Positions 34,187 to 43,400 of a stretch of 64,000 nucleotides of DNA are shown one piece after another (the first letter of the stretch is position 1; each line of letters begins with the position of its first letter). The stretch is from positions 1 to 64,000 of the forward strand of contig UQSH01000004.1 of NCBI GenBank assembly GCA_900543795.1, given 5' to 3'. Origin of the DNA: an uncultured Oscillospiraceae bacterium. GTDB lineage: Bacteria > Bacillota > Clostridia > Oscillospirales > Acutalibacteraceae. A model generated the notes under the pieces. That model saw nothing but the letters and a program-made list of their open reading frames with translations. It was not told the DNA's origin and did not search any database. The position numbers were made by a program, and so were the translations under genes.

Positions 34187-35310
34187 CAGTCTAAAAAGTC
34201 CTTTAATTTTTTACTTCTGCTCGGGTGGCGAAGCTTTCTAAGTGCCTTTGCTTCAATTTGACGAATTCTTTCTCTTGTTACATTAAACTCCTTGCCAACC
34301 TCTTCAAGGGTTTTAGGATTACCGTCGTCAAGACCAAAGCGCAGCTTAAGAACCTTTGCCTCACGAGGTGTGAGAGTTTTAAGCACCTCTGCAAGCTGCT
34401 CTTTAAGCAAGCTCATTGAAGCCGCATCGGCAGGTGCAAGGGCGTCATCATCGGGAATGAAATCTCCAAGATGAGAATCCTCCTCCTCACCGATAGGAGT
34501 TTCAAGAGAAACGGGCTCCTGTGCAACACGCAGAATTTCTCTGACCTTTTCGGCAGGCATATCAAGAAAATCGGCAATCTCCTCCGGAGTCGGCTCCTTG
34601 CCGTTTTGATGAAGAAGCTGACTGTTTGCCTTTTTTACCTTATTAATAGTTTCAACCATATGAACAGGTATTCTTATCGTTCTTGCCTGATCGGCAATGG
34701 CACGGGTTATAGCCTGTCTAATCCACCAGGTTGCATAGGTTGAAAACTTAAAGCCTTTAGTGTAATCAAACTTATCAACTGCTTTGATAAGTCCCATATT
34801 GCCCTCTTGAATTAAATCAAGGAACTGCATTCCTCTGCCCACATACCTTTTAGCAATGCTGACAACAAGACGCAGATTAGCCTCGGCAAGTCTTTTCTTT
34901 GCAACGGGATCATCATCAGCTATGCGCATAGCATATTCGATTTCCTCCTCGGCAGTAAGAAGCGGAACACGGCCGATTTCTTTAAGATAAACCTTAACAG
35001 GATCATCCATTGCGGCATTATCGTTTGTTGCAACGGTGTCTGCGGCGTCTGTTTCCTTCGGGAGATCAACTTCAAGAGTAATGCCGTCAAGCGCTTCTGA
35101 GGAAAAGTCGTCAATTATACTGATATTTGCGCCGTCTATCATATCGTTTAGCTTTTCAAGCTCATCAACATCAAGATCGAGCTCAACTATAAGATTATCA
35201 ATTTCCTGTGCCGTAAGATGTCCAACTGCTTTTCCTTTTTCAACAAGCTTTTTAAAAGCGTTGTTTTTCTTTTCATCTGCACTTAACTGAGTTGTTTTGT
35301 TGTTTTCCAT
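34186..35310 (-). CDS. rpoD: RNA polymerase primary sigma factor (sigma-70/SigA)
   Basis: The housekeeping sigma factor, 374 residues. Region 1.2 has [17 protein letters not shown]. Regions 2.1-2.4 include [20 protein letters not shown] and [19 protein letters not shown]. Region 3 follows, and region 4.2 ends with [22 protein letters not shown] short 1.1-like N-terminal part is present. AGAGGAG precedes the ATG. The dnaG-rpoD pair is the conserved macromolecular-synthesis arrangement. Confidence 0.98.
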   Translation of the reverse strand: MENNKTTQLSADEKKNNAFKKLVEKGKAVGHLTAQEIDNLIVELDLDVDELEKLNDMIDGANISIIDDFSSEALDGITLEVDLPKETDAADTVATNDNAAMDDPVKVYLKEIGRVPLLTAEEEIEYAMRIADDDPVAKKRLAEANLRLVVSIAKRYVGRGMQFLDLIQEGNMGLIKAVDKFDYTKGFKFSTYATWWIRQAITRAIADQARTIRIPVHMVETINKVKKANSQLLHQNGKEPTPEEIADFLDMPAEKVREILRVAQEPVSLETPIGEEEDSHLGDFIPDDDALAPADAASMSLLKEQLAEVLKTLTPREAKVLKLRFGLDDGNPKTLEEVGKEFNVTRERIRQIEAKALRKLRHPSRSKKLKDFLD

Positions 35311-35328
35311 ATTTTTAATCTCCTCTGC

Positions 35329-37062
35329 TTATGTATTTGAAAAAAGCTTTCTGAATTCATCATCGCTCATTTCGGATGCCGATTTACCCTTCTTATCAAC
35401 CTCTGCTTTTAAGATATTAAGGCAATCAATAAATTCGGCTTTTGGATTTGAGCTTTCATATCCTCTTGCAAGAATACCCGAAAGCCTTCCCGTTTCATCA
35501 TCTGAAATTTTACCGCTGAAATTCATCAAGTCATTATCATAGCCGTTTTTAATGTTTCCAACGGCAATCGAATAAACCTGCTTAAAAAACGAATCGGCAA
35601 GGCAATTTTCGTCAAATCCGTCAAGATATTTAATGCAATCGGGATACTTAATCAGCAAATAGATAAACCGCTCACAAGCCTTAACAGCCTTTGAAGTGGT
35701 TCCGCTTTCCCTGCTTATTCTTGCGGAATCTTTAACGCTTTCATTCATAATGCTTTGAAATTCGTTTCTTTTATTTTTAGCGTTCACACGGCGTTTATAG
35801 CTTTCAAGCTGCGCTTTCAGCGGAGCCTTTTCAATTCCGAGCTCCTCGGAAATTTTTGAAAGATATAAATCCTGCTCAATAGGCGTTGCAAAATATAAAA
35901 CCTTAACCGCTTCGTTTGCAAAATCTATTTTACCCTGATTACTGCTTAAATCATATTTACTTTTTAAGCCTTCAAGATTGAATTCAATTTCGTTTGTTGC
36001 TCCGTTGAGCATTGCGGCAAACTTTTCAACGCCAACATTTTTTATTATTTCATCGGGATCCTTACCGTATTGAAGAATGGGAACACGCACCTTAATATCT
36101 GCGTTTCTGAATAACATTAAAGCCTTGCGAACAGCATTCCTTCCCGCTTCGTCAGCGTCATAAGCAAGTATAACCTCATCGGCATATCTGCTGATTAACC
36201 GAACCTGCTCATTTGTTAAAGCCGTTCCGCAGCCGGCAACCGCATTGGTAAATCCTGCCTGATGCATTGCGATAACATCCATATATCCCTCGCAGAGAAT
36301 TATGGAGCTTTGACCGCTGCTCTTTGCATAATTGAGTCCGAAAAGCTCGTTTGTTTTTCTGTAAACAATTGTGTTATCGGAGTTTATATATTTCGGCTTA
36401 CTGTCATCAAGAACACGGCCGCCAAAGGCAATAACATTTCCCCTAACATCAATTATCGGGGTCATAGCCCGGTTTCTGAAAAAGTCATAATAATTGTTCC
36501 TTTGACCTTTTTTTATTAAACCGGCATCAAGTAAATCGGGAATTGAAAAGCCCTGAGCCGAAAGATTTCGCAGTAGCCCGTCCCACTTATCAGGAGCATA
36601 GCCAAGACCGAATTTTTTAATCGTTGAGAGTGAAAGTCCTCTGCTTAAAAAATAATTCAAGCCTTCAACGCCATCATCACTCATCATATAATTATGGAAA
36701 TACTTCGCCGCCGCCCTGTTTGCTTCAAGAACACGCCTGCGTTTTTTTGAAAGGCTGTCGTCAAAGCCGTCCTGCGGCATTTGCATTCCCGCTCTTTCGG
36801 TTAAAAATTTAACGGCATCTATATAATCAAGATTTTCAATTTTTTTTATAAATCCGATTGCATCTCCTCCCGCACCGCAGCCGAAGCAATAAAATGACTG
36901 TGTATTGGGATAAACCGTAAAGGAAGGAGTTTTTTCATTATGAAACGGACATAGTCCAACCGAGGTTGAGCCTCTTTTTTTAAGTGTTACATAGGTTGAA
37001 ATTATGTCTTCAATATCGGTTTTATATTTGAGCTCCTGCAAAAAGGAATCGCTTAAAGCCAT
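35329..37062 (-). CDS. dnaG: DNA primase
   Basis: Makes RNA primers for replication. It has 577 residues: an N-terminal CHC2 zinc-binding domain (LCPFHNEKTPSF, then FYCFGCGAGGDAIGF), the Toprim catalytic core (ILCEGYMDVIAMHQAG and AYDADEAGRNA with the metal acidic residues), and a helical C-terminal helicase-interaction region. The start has GAAAGGC 14 bases upstream, with an ATG-TGA start-stop pair between. The 165-base gap up to dgt has no confident promoter. Confidence 0.97.
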   Translation of the reverse strand: MALSDSFLQELKYKTDIEDIISTYVTLKKRGSTSVGLCPFHNEKTPSFTVYPNTQSFYCFGCGAGGDAIGFIKKIENLDYIDAVKFLTERAGMQMPQDGFDDSLSKKRRRVLEANRAAAKYFHNYMMSDDGVEGLNYFLSRGLSLSTIKKFGLGYAPDKWDGLLRNLSAQGFSIPDLLDAGLIKKGQRNNYYDFFRNRAMTPIIDVRGNVIAFGGRVLDDSKPKYINSDNTIVYRKTNELFGLNYAKSSGQSSIILCEGYMDVIAMHQAGFTNAVAGCGTALTNEQVRLISRYADEVILAYDADEAGRNAVRKALMLFRNADIKVRVPILQYGKDPDEIIKNVGVEKFAAMLNGATNEIEFNLEGLKSKYDLSSNQGKIDFANEAVKVLYFATPIEQDLYLSKISEELGIEKAPLKAQLESYKRRVNAKNKRNEFQSIMNESVKDSARISRESGTTSKAVKACERFIYLLIKYPDCIKYLDGFDENCLADSFFKQVYSIAVGNIKNGYDNDLMNFSGKISDDETGRLSGILARGYESSNPKAEFIDCLNILKAEVDKKGKSASEMSDDEFRKLFSNT

Positions 37063-37200
37063 AATAATTCACATAGCCTTTCAAGCTACAAATAATTTAT
37101 ATATTCCTAACACCTTATTGTAGCCGTATAAGGCGTATAATGGGAATTTGGCAATCTAAAAATTATGCAACAGGCAAGTTTTAAGACAATATAATCGGAT

Positions 37201-37220
37201 TAGTGTGTTTTTTCACACTA
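37201..37220. repeat. Short perfect inverted repeat downstream of dgt
   Basis: TAGTGTG (37201-37207) and CACACTA (37214-37220) around a six-T loop, 8 bases after the dgt stop codon. A hairpin is possible, but there is no T run after it on the minus strand, so it is a poor intrinsic terminator. Confidence 0.45.
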
Positions 37221-37227
37221 TCTCCGC

Positions 37228-38229
37228 TCAGCCAAGTAATATTTTCGGAATGAAAAGCTCGTTATACTTTCTTAAAGCAAATGTGTCGCTCATACCGGCT
37301 ATATAATCGCAAACCGCTCTTTCGCTTCCCTCACATTCAGCAATTGAAAGATAGCCTGCGGGTAGTTCGTCTATATTTTTAATATAATACAGATAAAGCT
37401 TTTCAATGATGGAATAAGCTTTTTCGTCTTCTTTTCTGCAAACAGGACTGTTATAAACATTACGAAACATAAATTCACACAATCCCAAAAAGGCTTTTTT
37501 TATTTCATCACTTTGTGTTATTTCCTGTTCGCTGTTTTCAACAACATCAAGAACAAGCCTGTTTATTCTCTGCGATTTGCTTTTGCCGAGACAATCTGTA
37601 AATTCAGAAGGTAAATCATCTTCGCAAATAATTCCTGCCGAAACAGCGTCGTCTATATCGTGATTTATATAAGCAATCTTATCGGCAATTCTGATAATTC
37701 TGCCCTCTAATGTAAACGCTTCTTCGCCGTTAGTATGACACAAAATGCCGTTTTTAACCTCTTTGGTTAAATTAAGTCCTTTTCCGCCCTTTTCAATTTT
37801 ATCAACAACACGAACGCTCTGCTCGTTATGATTGAACTTAATTCCCGACAAATCGTTTATTGCTCTTTCGCCAGCATGACCGAAGGGAGTGTGTCCCAAA
37901 TCATGACCGAGTGCACAGGCTTCCGTTAAATCCTCGTTAAGCTTAAGGGCACGGGCAATTGTTCTGGCAATTTGGGAAACCTCAAGTGTATGCGTCAGTC
38001 TTGTTCTGTAATAATCTCCCTCGGGTGCAAGAAAAACCTGAGTTTTATGCTTTAATCTGCGAAACGCCTTGCAATGAATAATTCTGTCTCTATCACGCTG
38101 ATAGCAGGTTCTTATTTCACATTCGGGCTCTTCCCTGTCTCTTCCAAGCGAATTGCAGGAAAAGGAAGCATAAGGAGATAATATTATTTTTTCATTTTCT
38201 TCGGCTGCTTCTCTGACAGACTTATTCAA
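37228..38229 (-). CDS. dgt: dGTP triphosphohydrolase-like HD-domain protein
   Basis: HD-superfamily dNTPase. The metal site is visible in RLTHTLEVSQIARTIAR (His) and LGHDLGHTPFGHAGERA (His-Asp). The N-terminal QRDRDRIIHCKAFRRLKHKTQVF is characteristic of the Dgt family. I favour a TTG start at 38229, because AAAGGTGA lies just upstream and a -10 box TATAAT (38263-38258) would put the transcript start close to the ATGATG pair at 38247. The ATG at 38247 is the alternative (339 residues). Presence before dnaG-rpoD is common in Clostridia. Confidence 0.92.
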   Translation of the reverse strand: MNKSVREAAEENEKIILSPYASFSCNSLGRDREEPECEIRTCYQRDRDRIIHCKAFRRLKHKTQVFLAPEGDYYRTRLTHTLEVSQIARTIARALKLNEDLTEACALGHDLGHTPFGHAGERAINDLSGIKFNHNEQSVRVVDKIEKGGKGLNLTKEVKNGILCHTNGEEAFTLEGRIIRIADKIAYINHDIDDAVSAGIICEDDLPSEFTDCLGKSKSQRINRLVLDVVENSEQEITQSDEIKKAFLGLCEFMFRNVYNSPVCRKEDEKAYSIIEKLYLYYIKNIDELPAGYLSIAECEGSERAVCDYIAGMSDTFALRKYNELFIPKILLG

Positions 38230-38307
38230 AATATCACCTTTCATCATTTTCTATTAGATTATACGCTGATAAGACTATAATCCCTTGAAATTTGCAAAAA
38301 TATATTC

Positions 38308-38336
38308 TTGACTTGAAATACGATACGGGTTATTAT
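38308..38336 (+). promoter_or_regulatory. Sigma-A promoter of the phosphoesterase gene
   Basis: Plus strand TTGACT (38308-38313), a 17-base spacer and TATTAT (38331-38336), 17 bases before the ATG at 38354. GAGG lies between. Confidence 0.8.
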
Positions 38337-38353
38337 CAAATTGAGGTAAAAAT

Positions 38354-39193
38354 ATGATATATTTTGTTATTTTAGTTTTAATGTTTTTAATTACGCTTTT
38401 CTGCTATTTGCAGAATAATCTTATAGACATAACCGAATACAATATTGAAAGCGAAAAGATAAAAAACGAAATATTGATTGTTCAGCTTTCCGATATGCAC
38501 TCAAAGCCGTTTCACAAGGCGGTTAATAAGGTTAAAGAGCAGAAGCCCGATTTAATTCTTATTACGGGCGACTATATTAATGACAAATGCAAAAACAAAA
38601 GCAAAATGCTTGATATTGCAAAAGAGCTTGCTTCGATTGCTCCTGTTATTTATATAACGGGAAACCACGAAAGGCGCCTTGAATGCTTTGATGAGCTGAT
38701 GAATGAGCTTAAAGAAGCAGGCTTTACAGTTTTGCTGAATGAAATTTGCAATAAAGTAATTAAGGAAAACGAAATATCTATTTTGGGGCTTGATGAAAAC
38801 CAAGCGAATTTTGAGGATTACAGGGCGAGAAAAAACGGCACCTTTATTTATAAGGATATGAAGCCTTATTTTGATGAATTATCGAAGCAAGACTGCTATA
38901 AAATTGTTTTAAGCCATTTCCCCGAAAACTATAAGCAGGTTACTGAAAACAATTACAGTCAATATGATTTCGACATTCAGTTTTCAGGCCACGCACACGG
39001 CGGTCAGTTCATTCTTCCTTTTATAGGTCCTGTTTTCAGTCCCGGTCAAGGCTTTTTCCCGAAATATGCAAAAGGCTCCTTCGGAGAAAGGCCTAAGCTG
39101 ATAATCAGCAGAGGGCTTGGAAATGCCGAATTTCCCTTGCGCCTTTTTAATCATCCGGAAATAAATATCGTTAAATTAAAGCATAGGCAATAA
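38354..39193 (+). CDS. Membrane-anchored metallophosphoesterase (YkuE-like)
   Basis: A 279-residue calcineurin-type phosphoesterase. The N-terminal hydrophobic stretch (about 1-20) is a likely membrane anchor or uncleaved signal. The metal motifs are QLSDMHS, ITGDYIND, ITGNHERR, LSHFPE and FSGHAHGGQF, in the family order. Related YkuE proteins act on phospholipid or UDP-lipid substrates; the target here is unknown. It is the only plus-strand gene between 2110 and the right end. Its last two codons and stop lie inside the left terminal repeat of the adjacent 273-bp element, so the native C-terminus may have been replaced. Confidence 0.92.
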   Translation: MIYFVILVLMFLITLFCYLQNNLIDITEYNIESEKIKNEILIVQLSDMHSKPFHKAVNKVKEQKPDLILITGDYINDKCKNKSKMLDIAKELASIAPVIYITGNHERRLECFDELMNELKEAGFTVLLNEICNKVIKENEISILGLDENQANFEDYRARKNGTFIYKDMKPYFDELSKQDCYKIVLSHFPENYKQVTENNYSQYDFDIQFSGHAHGGQFILPFIGPVFSPGQGFFPKYAKGSFGERPKLIISRGLGNAEFPLRLFNHPEINIVKLKHRQ

Positions 39194-39460
39194 AGAGTAA
39201 TCCGAACCGTGGTTCAAATTGGCTGATTTGCCCTTGCTCTGTGTTAAAAATACTCGGAATACGCAAAGTATTCCTGCGTTTTTGTGCCTTGATTAAGAAC
39301 AAATCAGCACAATTTTAACTCTTCGACCAAAAATGCTTGAAGTAAAGATGAATTTTGGATTTTGAGATGGAAGCCTTGCTGACGCAAGGCAACAGTAAAA
39401 AATGCAAAATTCGCTTTAATACTGCATTTTTGGCAGGTTCGGATTGCTCTTTATTGCCTA
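39184..39460. mobile_element. TA-flanked 273-bp element with 23-bp terminal inverted repeats (MITE-like)
   Basis: The ends are GGCAATAAAGAG... (39186-39208) and the inverted copy (39436-39458), identical at 22 of 23 positions, each bordered by TA outside (39184-39185 and 39459-39460). Inside there are two further arms. The left arm pairs about 39216-39230 with 39300-39315 and carries an apical 7-bp hairpin (39256-39262 / 39268-39274). The right arm pairs 39327-39336 with 39424-39433 exactly and carries a 6-bp apical hairpin (39373-39378 / 39385-39390). The whole could fold into a Y shape. There is no reading frame of note. A TA target and terminal repeats fit a non-autonomous IS630/mariner-type element. 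A structured RNA is the alternative. It fills the gap between the two genes. Confidence 0.75.
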
Positions 39461-39478
39461 AATAATATAAGCATAACA

Positions 39479-39507
39479 AAACGGCAATTAAAACAAAATT
39501 GCCGTTT
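39479..39507 (-). terminator. Terminator at the end of yigZ
   Basis: An 11-bp perfect stem (AAACGGCAATT at 39479-39489 with AATTGCCGTTT at 39497-39507), followed on the minus strand by TTTGTTA. The yigZ stop codon overlaps the stem. On the plus strand ATATTTTTG follows, so it may also stop transcripts from the phosphoesterase side. Confidence 0.75.
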
Positions 39508-40126
39508 ATATTTTTGCAAATTTTTCTCCGATTTTAACAAGCGAATATAAGCCATTGCTCATATCGGTTAGCTTATCCGAAAGCGCTTGTGCTCTTTGCG
39601 CCTTAACGGAAAATGTTATTTCAACATCATCTGCATAATCCGTTTTTTCAATATTGGCACCGAAATCCGCAAGCAGATTATTCATTCTTTCATAAAAAGA
39701 ATATGCAACCTTAATCTGAAAAAGAAAGCACGGGGCCATAGTTATGATATTTCCGGATTCAACTGCAATTTTAGAGCCATGAGAATAAGCACGAACAAGT
39801 CCGCCCGCACCGAGAAGTGTTCCGCCGAAATAGCGTGTTACAACAACACAGGCGTCGGTAATTGAATTTTTAAGCAAAACATCAAGAACGGGAACTCCTG
39901 CTGTGCCTGACGGCTCTCCGTCATCACTGTATCGCTGAATATTATTCTCTCGCAAAACATAGGCATAAACATTATGAGTGGCGTCCCAATGCTTTGATTT
40001 AATGCTGTTTATAAAATCAACTGCCTCCTGTTGAGTTTTAACGGGCTTAACATATCCGATGAAGCGAGACTTTTTTTCAACAAACTCATCGCAATTTTCA
40101 AATTCAACGGTTTTATATTCATTCAT
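39506..40126 (-). CDS. YigZ/IMPACT family protein
   Basis: A 206-residue protein with the UPF0029 signature YSDDGEPSGTAGVPVLDVL and TRYFGGTLLGAGGLVRAYS. The second, ferredoxin-like domain occupies about 135-206. Homologues are related to the eukaryotic translation regulator IMPACT; the bacterial role is not settled. A terminator lies between it and rpmE upstream, so it depends on read-through or a promoter I could not find. Confidence 0.93.
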   Translation of the reverse strand: MNEYKTVEFENCDEFVEKKSRFIGYVKPVKTQQEAVDFINSIKSKHWDATHNVYAYVLRENNIQRYSDDGEPSGTAGVPVLDVLLKNSITDACVVVTRYFGGTLLGAGGLVRAYSHGSKIAVESGNIITMAPCFLFQIKVAYSFYERMNNLLADFGANIEKTDYADDVEITFSVKAQRAQALSDKLTDMSNGLYSLVKIGEKFAKI

Positions 40127-40146
40127 AAGTTTAATCCCCGAAAGCA

Positions 40147-40175
40147 GAAAAAAGGCAACGAATAAACCGTTGCCT
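40147..40175 (-). terminator. Terminator after rpmE
   Basis: An 8-bp stem (40153-40160 AGGCAACG with 40168-40175), a 7-base loop, and TTTTT on the minus strand side. It lies 8 bases after the rpmE stop codon. Confidence 0.85.
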
Positions 40176-40183
40176 CAAATTTC

Positions 40184-40387
40184 TTACGCTTTTTTGCCGT
40201 ATCTTTTATTGAATCTGTCAACGCGTCCGCCGGTATCAACAAGCTTCTGTTTTCCTGTGAAGAATGGATGACATTTTGAACAGATATCAACTTTAAGTTC
40301 GCTTTTTGTACTCTTTGTTTCGTAAGTTGCACCGCAGGCACACTTTACAGTACATGTATCGTAGTTGGGATGAATTCCGTCTTTCAT
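40184..40387 (-). CDS. rpmE: 50S ribosomal protein L31, zinc-binding type
   Basis: A 67-residue L31 with [19 protein letters not shown] and [16 protein letters not shown]. The four Cys identify the zinc-containing (C+) form rather than the zinc-independent paralogue. The start is at 40387, because the upstream in-frame GTG (40396) is part of the GAGGTG ribosome-binding site. It has its own promoter and terminator, so it is essentially monocistronic. Confidence 0.97.
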   Translation of the reverse strand: MKDGIHPNYDTCTVKCACGATYETKSTKSELKVDICSKCHPFFTGKQKLVDTGGRVDRFNKRYGKKA

Positions 40388-40426
40388 TTCTTTCACCTCT
40401 TTATATTAAAGTCGCTAACATTTGGA

Positions 40427-40455
40427 ATGATACCACAACATCGGCTAAAATGCAA
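40427..40455 (-). promoter_or_regulatory. Sigma-A promoter of rpmE
   Basis: Minus strand TTGCAT (40455-40450), a 17-base spacer and TATCAT (40432-40427) with TG before the -10 (extended -10). It lies between addA and rpmE. Confidence 0.8.
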
Positions 40456-40469
40456 GCATTTTTTTAAAA

Positions 40470-43400
40470 TTATTTATAATAACAGGATTTTCCTAAGCAA
40501 AATGAATAAAGAACAGCACTTTTTACGGGCTTACCGAGAGTTTTTGAAACAACAGCTTTATAAAAGCCGATTTGATTTTTATATCTGTCAAGAAGCTCAT
40601 TTTCATTCCTAACCTTATCGGTTTTATAATCAACCAACACAAGCTCTCCGTTTTCTTCAAAAACGCAATCGGAAATACCCCTGACAAGCACCTCCTCGTC
40701 TGAATCTGCCTCGCCGAGCTCACGAAGGCTAACGAAGGAGGAAACTCTTATTTCCCTGTAAATTTTTTCTGCACGGAACATACGCTCTGCAAGCTCTCCG
40801 TCAAAAAAGCACGAAAGCGCTTCTTTGTTTAAAACAGAAGCCTGCTCGGCAGAAATATAGCCCAAAGCAATAAGTCTTTCGATTTCCTTTTCAAGATCGT
40901 TTTTAGAGCCTTCATAATCGCAAAATTGCATAAAGGTATGCATTGCAGTACCCTTTTGCCCTGCTGTCATCTCACCGTCGTTCATAAATGCAGGCTTTGA
41001 TGAAGCGAAAAATTCAAGATTTGAAACGCTTTTATCAAGCTCAGAGGCATTTCGTTTTGAAGAAATATGAGATAACGGCATATTTTCATATCTAAAATCA
41101 ACCCTTTTTCCTATTTCCTCAACAAGAGCGCTTGAATATTTCTCCTGTTCCTGCTCCACAGGCGGATTGATTTCATCAAGTGAGCCGATAATTTCAACGT
41201 TAATGTCAAAATCAGCAGGCTTAACCGCAACATCAACGGCGGAAAGAGAGCGAAGCTTAGCACCGCCTTTATGATTAAGTGCAGACATTAGAAGCAAATC
41301 TCCGTCGCACGATGTATTTGCACACAAAAACGGTTCGATTCTTCCGTTAGCAACATTAACAGCCAGCTTATTTATCTTATTTTCAAAATTATCAACAGTT
41401 ATAAAAGATATAAACTGTTGCTTTGCCCTTGTGAGCGCAACATAAAGAACTCTTAAATTTTCGCTCATCATTGACTTTTTATTTAGATACTTAACGGCTA
41501 ATTCCGGAATAGTGTCTGTTTGATAAAGCTGCTCCTCGTTATGAAGCTTTGCACCGAGACCTACCCTTGGATTAAGTAAAAGCTTTTGCTTTAATTCATC
41601 ATAATTATAATATTTCTCCGTTCCCGCAAGAATAACAACGGGAAATTCAAGTCCCTTTGAATGATGAACGCTCATAAGCGTAACTGCATTTTCACTTGCC
41701 GGATTTAAGGCGGCGCTTTCTATTCCCTTGTCTCCCTGCTCAATCTTATTCAAAAGCCTTAAAAATGAGGTTAAGCCTATGCTTTGAGAGGCATCAAAGC
41801 CTTCGGCAAATTCAATAAGCTTGTTAATATTTGAGCACCTCTGCTCGCCGTTTCCGAGAGCGCAGGCAAAAGCGTAAACACTTTTATATTCACAAACAAA
41901 TCGAATAAACGAGGCAACAGACATTGTTATATTAACCTTGCGGAACATATCAATATCAGCCAAAAATTCTTTAACCTTTTCAGAGGAAGAATTAACAACG
42001 CTTGTGTAAAGACTGCATTTTGTGTTTTTTTGTTCAAGCTTAATTTCGGTCAATTCATCAGCGGTAAATCCGTAAAGAGGAGACATCATAACCGTTAAAA
42101 GAGGTATATCCTGCATAGGATTATCAACAACTCTTAAAAATGATAAAAGGATTTTAATTTCATTATTATCAAAAAGATTAGTTGAATTTTCGCAGGCAAC
42201 GGGAATACCGTACTCGGTAAGCACCTCGTTATAATCGTTTATGTGATTTTTAACGGCACGCAAAAGAATCGCAAAATCGCTGAAACGAAGCTTTCTGTAT
42301 TCCTTTCCGTCATATATTTTTTCTTCACTGTTGATTTTTTTCAGTATTGTTTCGGCAATATATGCAGCCTCACTTTTATTAAAATCGGAGCGCTTAACAT
42401 CTGTTAAAACTTTATATTCAATGCTTGGCGCTTCGGGACTTTTAACCGTTTCTCCGTAATTCAGGTATTCGGTTTCGTTATAATCAAGCTCGCCCGTATC
42501 CTCACTCATAAATTCGGAAAAAAGAAAATTAGTAAAGCCGCAAATTTCCTTTGCAGAGCGGAAGTTCTTATCAAGAATAATTCTTGCGCTTTGCTGCTCC
42601 CTTTTTTCATCGAAATCCTCAAAGGCATTTTTCTTTTGAGTGAAAATATACGGCATCGCCATACGAAAGCGATATATACTCTGCTTAACATCGCCTACCA
42701 TAAACAGATTTTTATCATTTGAAAGGAGCTTAAACAATGCATCCTGTGCTTCATTTGTGTCTTGATACTCATCAACAAGAATTTCATAAAAGCTGTTTTT
42801 AAAATCCTCTGCAAGTCTGCTTCTTTTGGAATTACCCTTTTCATCCTTTTCAACAAGAAGATTCAAAGCAAAATGCTCAACATCGGAAAAGGTGTAAGCA
42901 TTTCGTTCATCCTTTAAGGCTCTGTATTCATTATCATAGCGTTCAACCACCCTGCAAAGCTCTTTAAGAATTGGATAAAGCCTTTTGCAATCCTCAACAT
43001 AATCCTCTTCAAAAACGGTAAAAAGTGAAGAAAGCTGCTCTTTAATTATGCTCTTATAAACCTTTCTTCTTGAAGCAACCTCCTCCTTATAAGGTGCGGT
43101 GTATCCGTTTTTACCTCTTAAGGTTTTAAACGAAACAGACGAAAACCCATCTGCCGCTTCATTCCATCCGTTTTCAAAAGCAGCTGAAAGAGCGTTTATT
43201 ATAGAAATATCGTCTTCGATAACGGGTATGTATTTCTCTGCCGCTTCGTCAAATTCATCAATTTTTGAAAGTGCTTCATAAGCAAGATTAAGCGCACAAT
43301 TCAATCCGTCATAAACATATTTTGAAAGTGCTTCAAACCAAACACTGTCCTTTAACGGTATATTCGGATTGTATGCTTCAACGGCGTTGTTGAGCCAAAT

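Noticed and set aside
40440..40470. AAAATG/CATTTT hairpin after addA as its terminator
   Set aside because: Six weak pairs, a tetraloop and a short T run, and it overlaps the rpmE -35 box.
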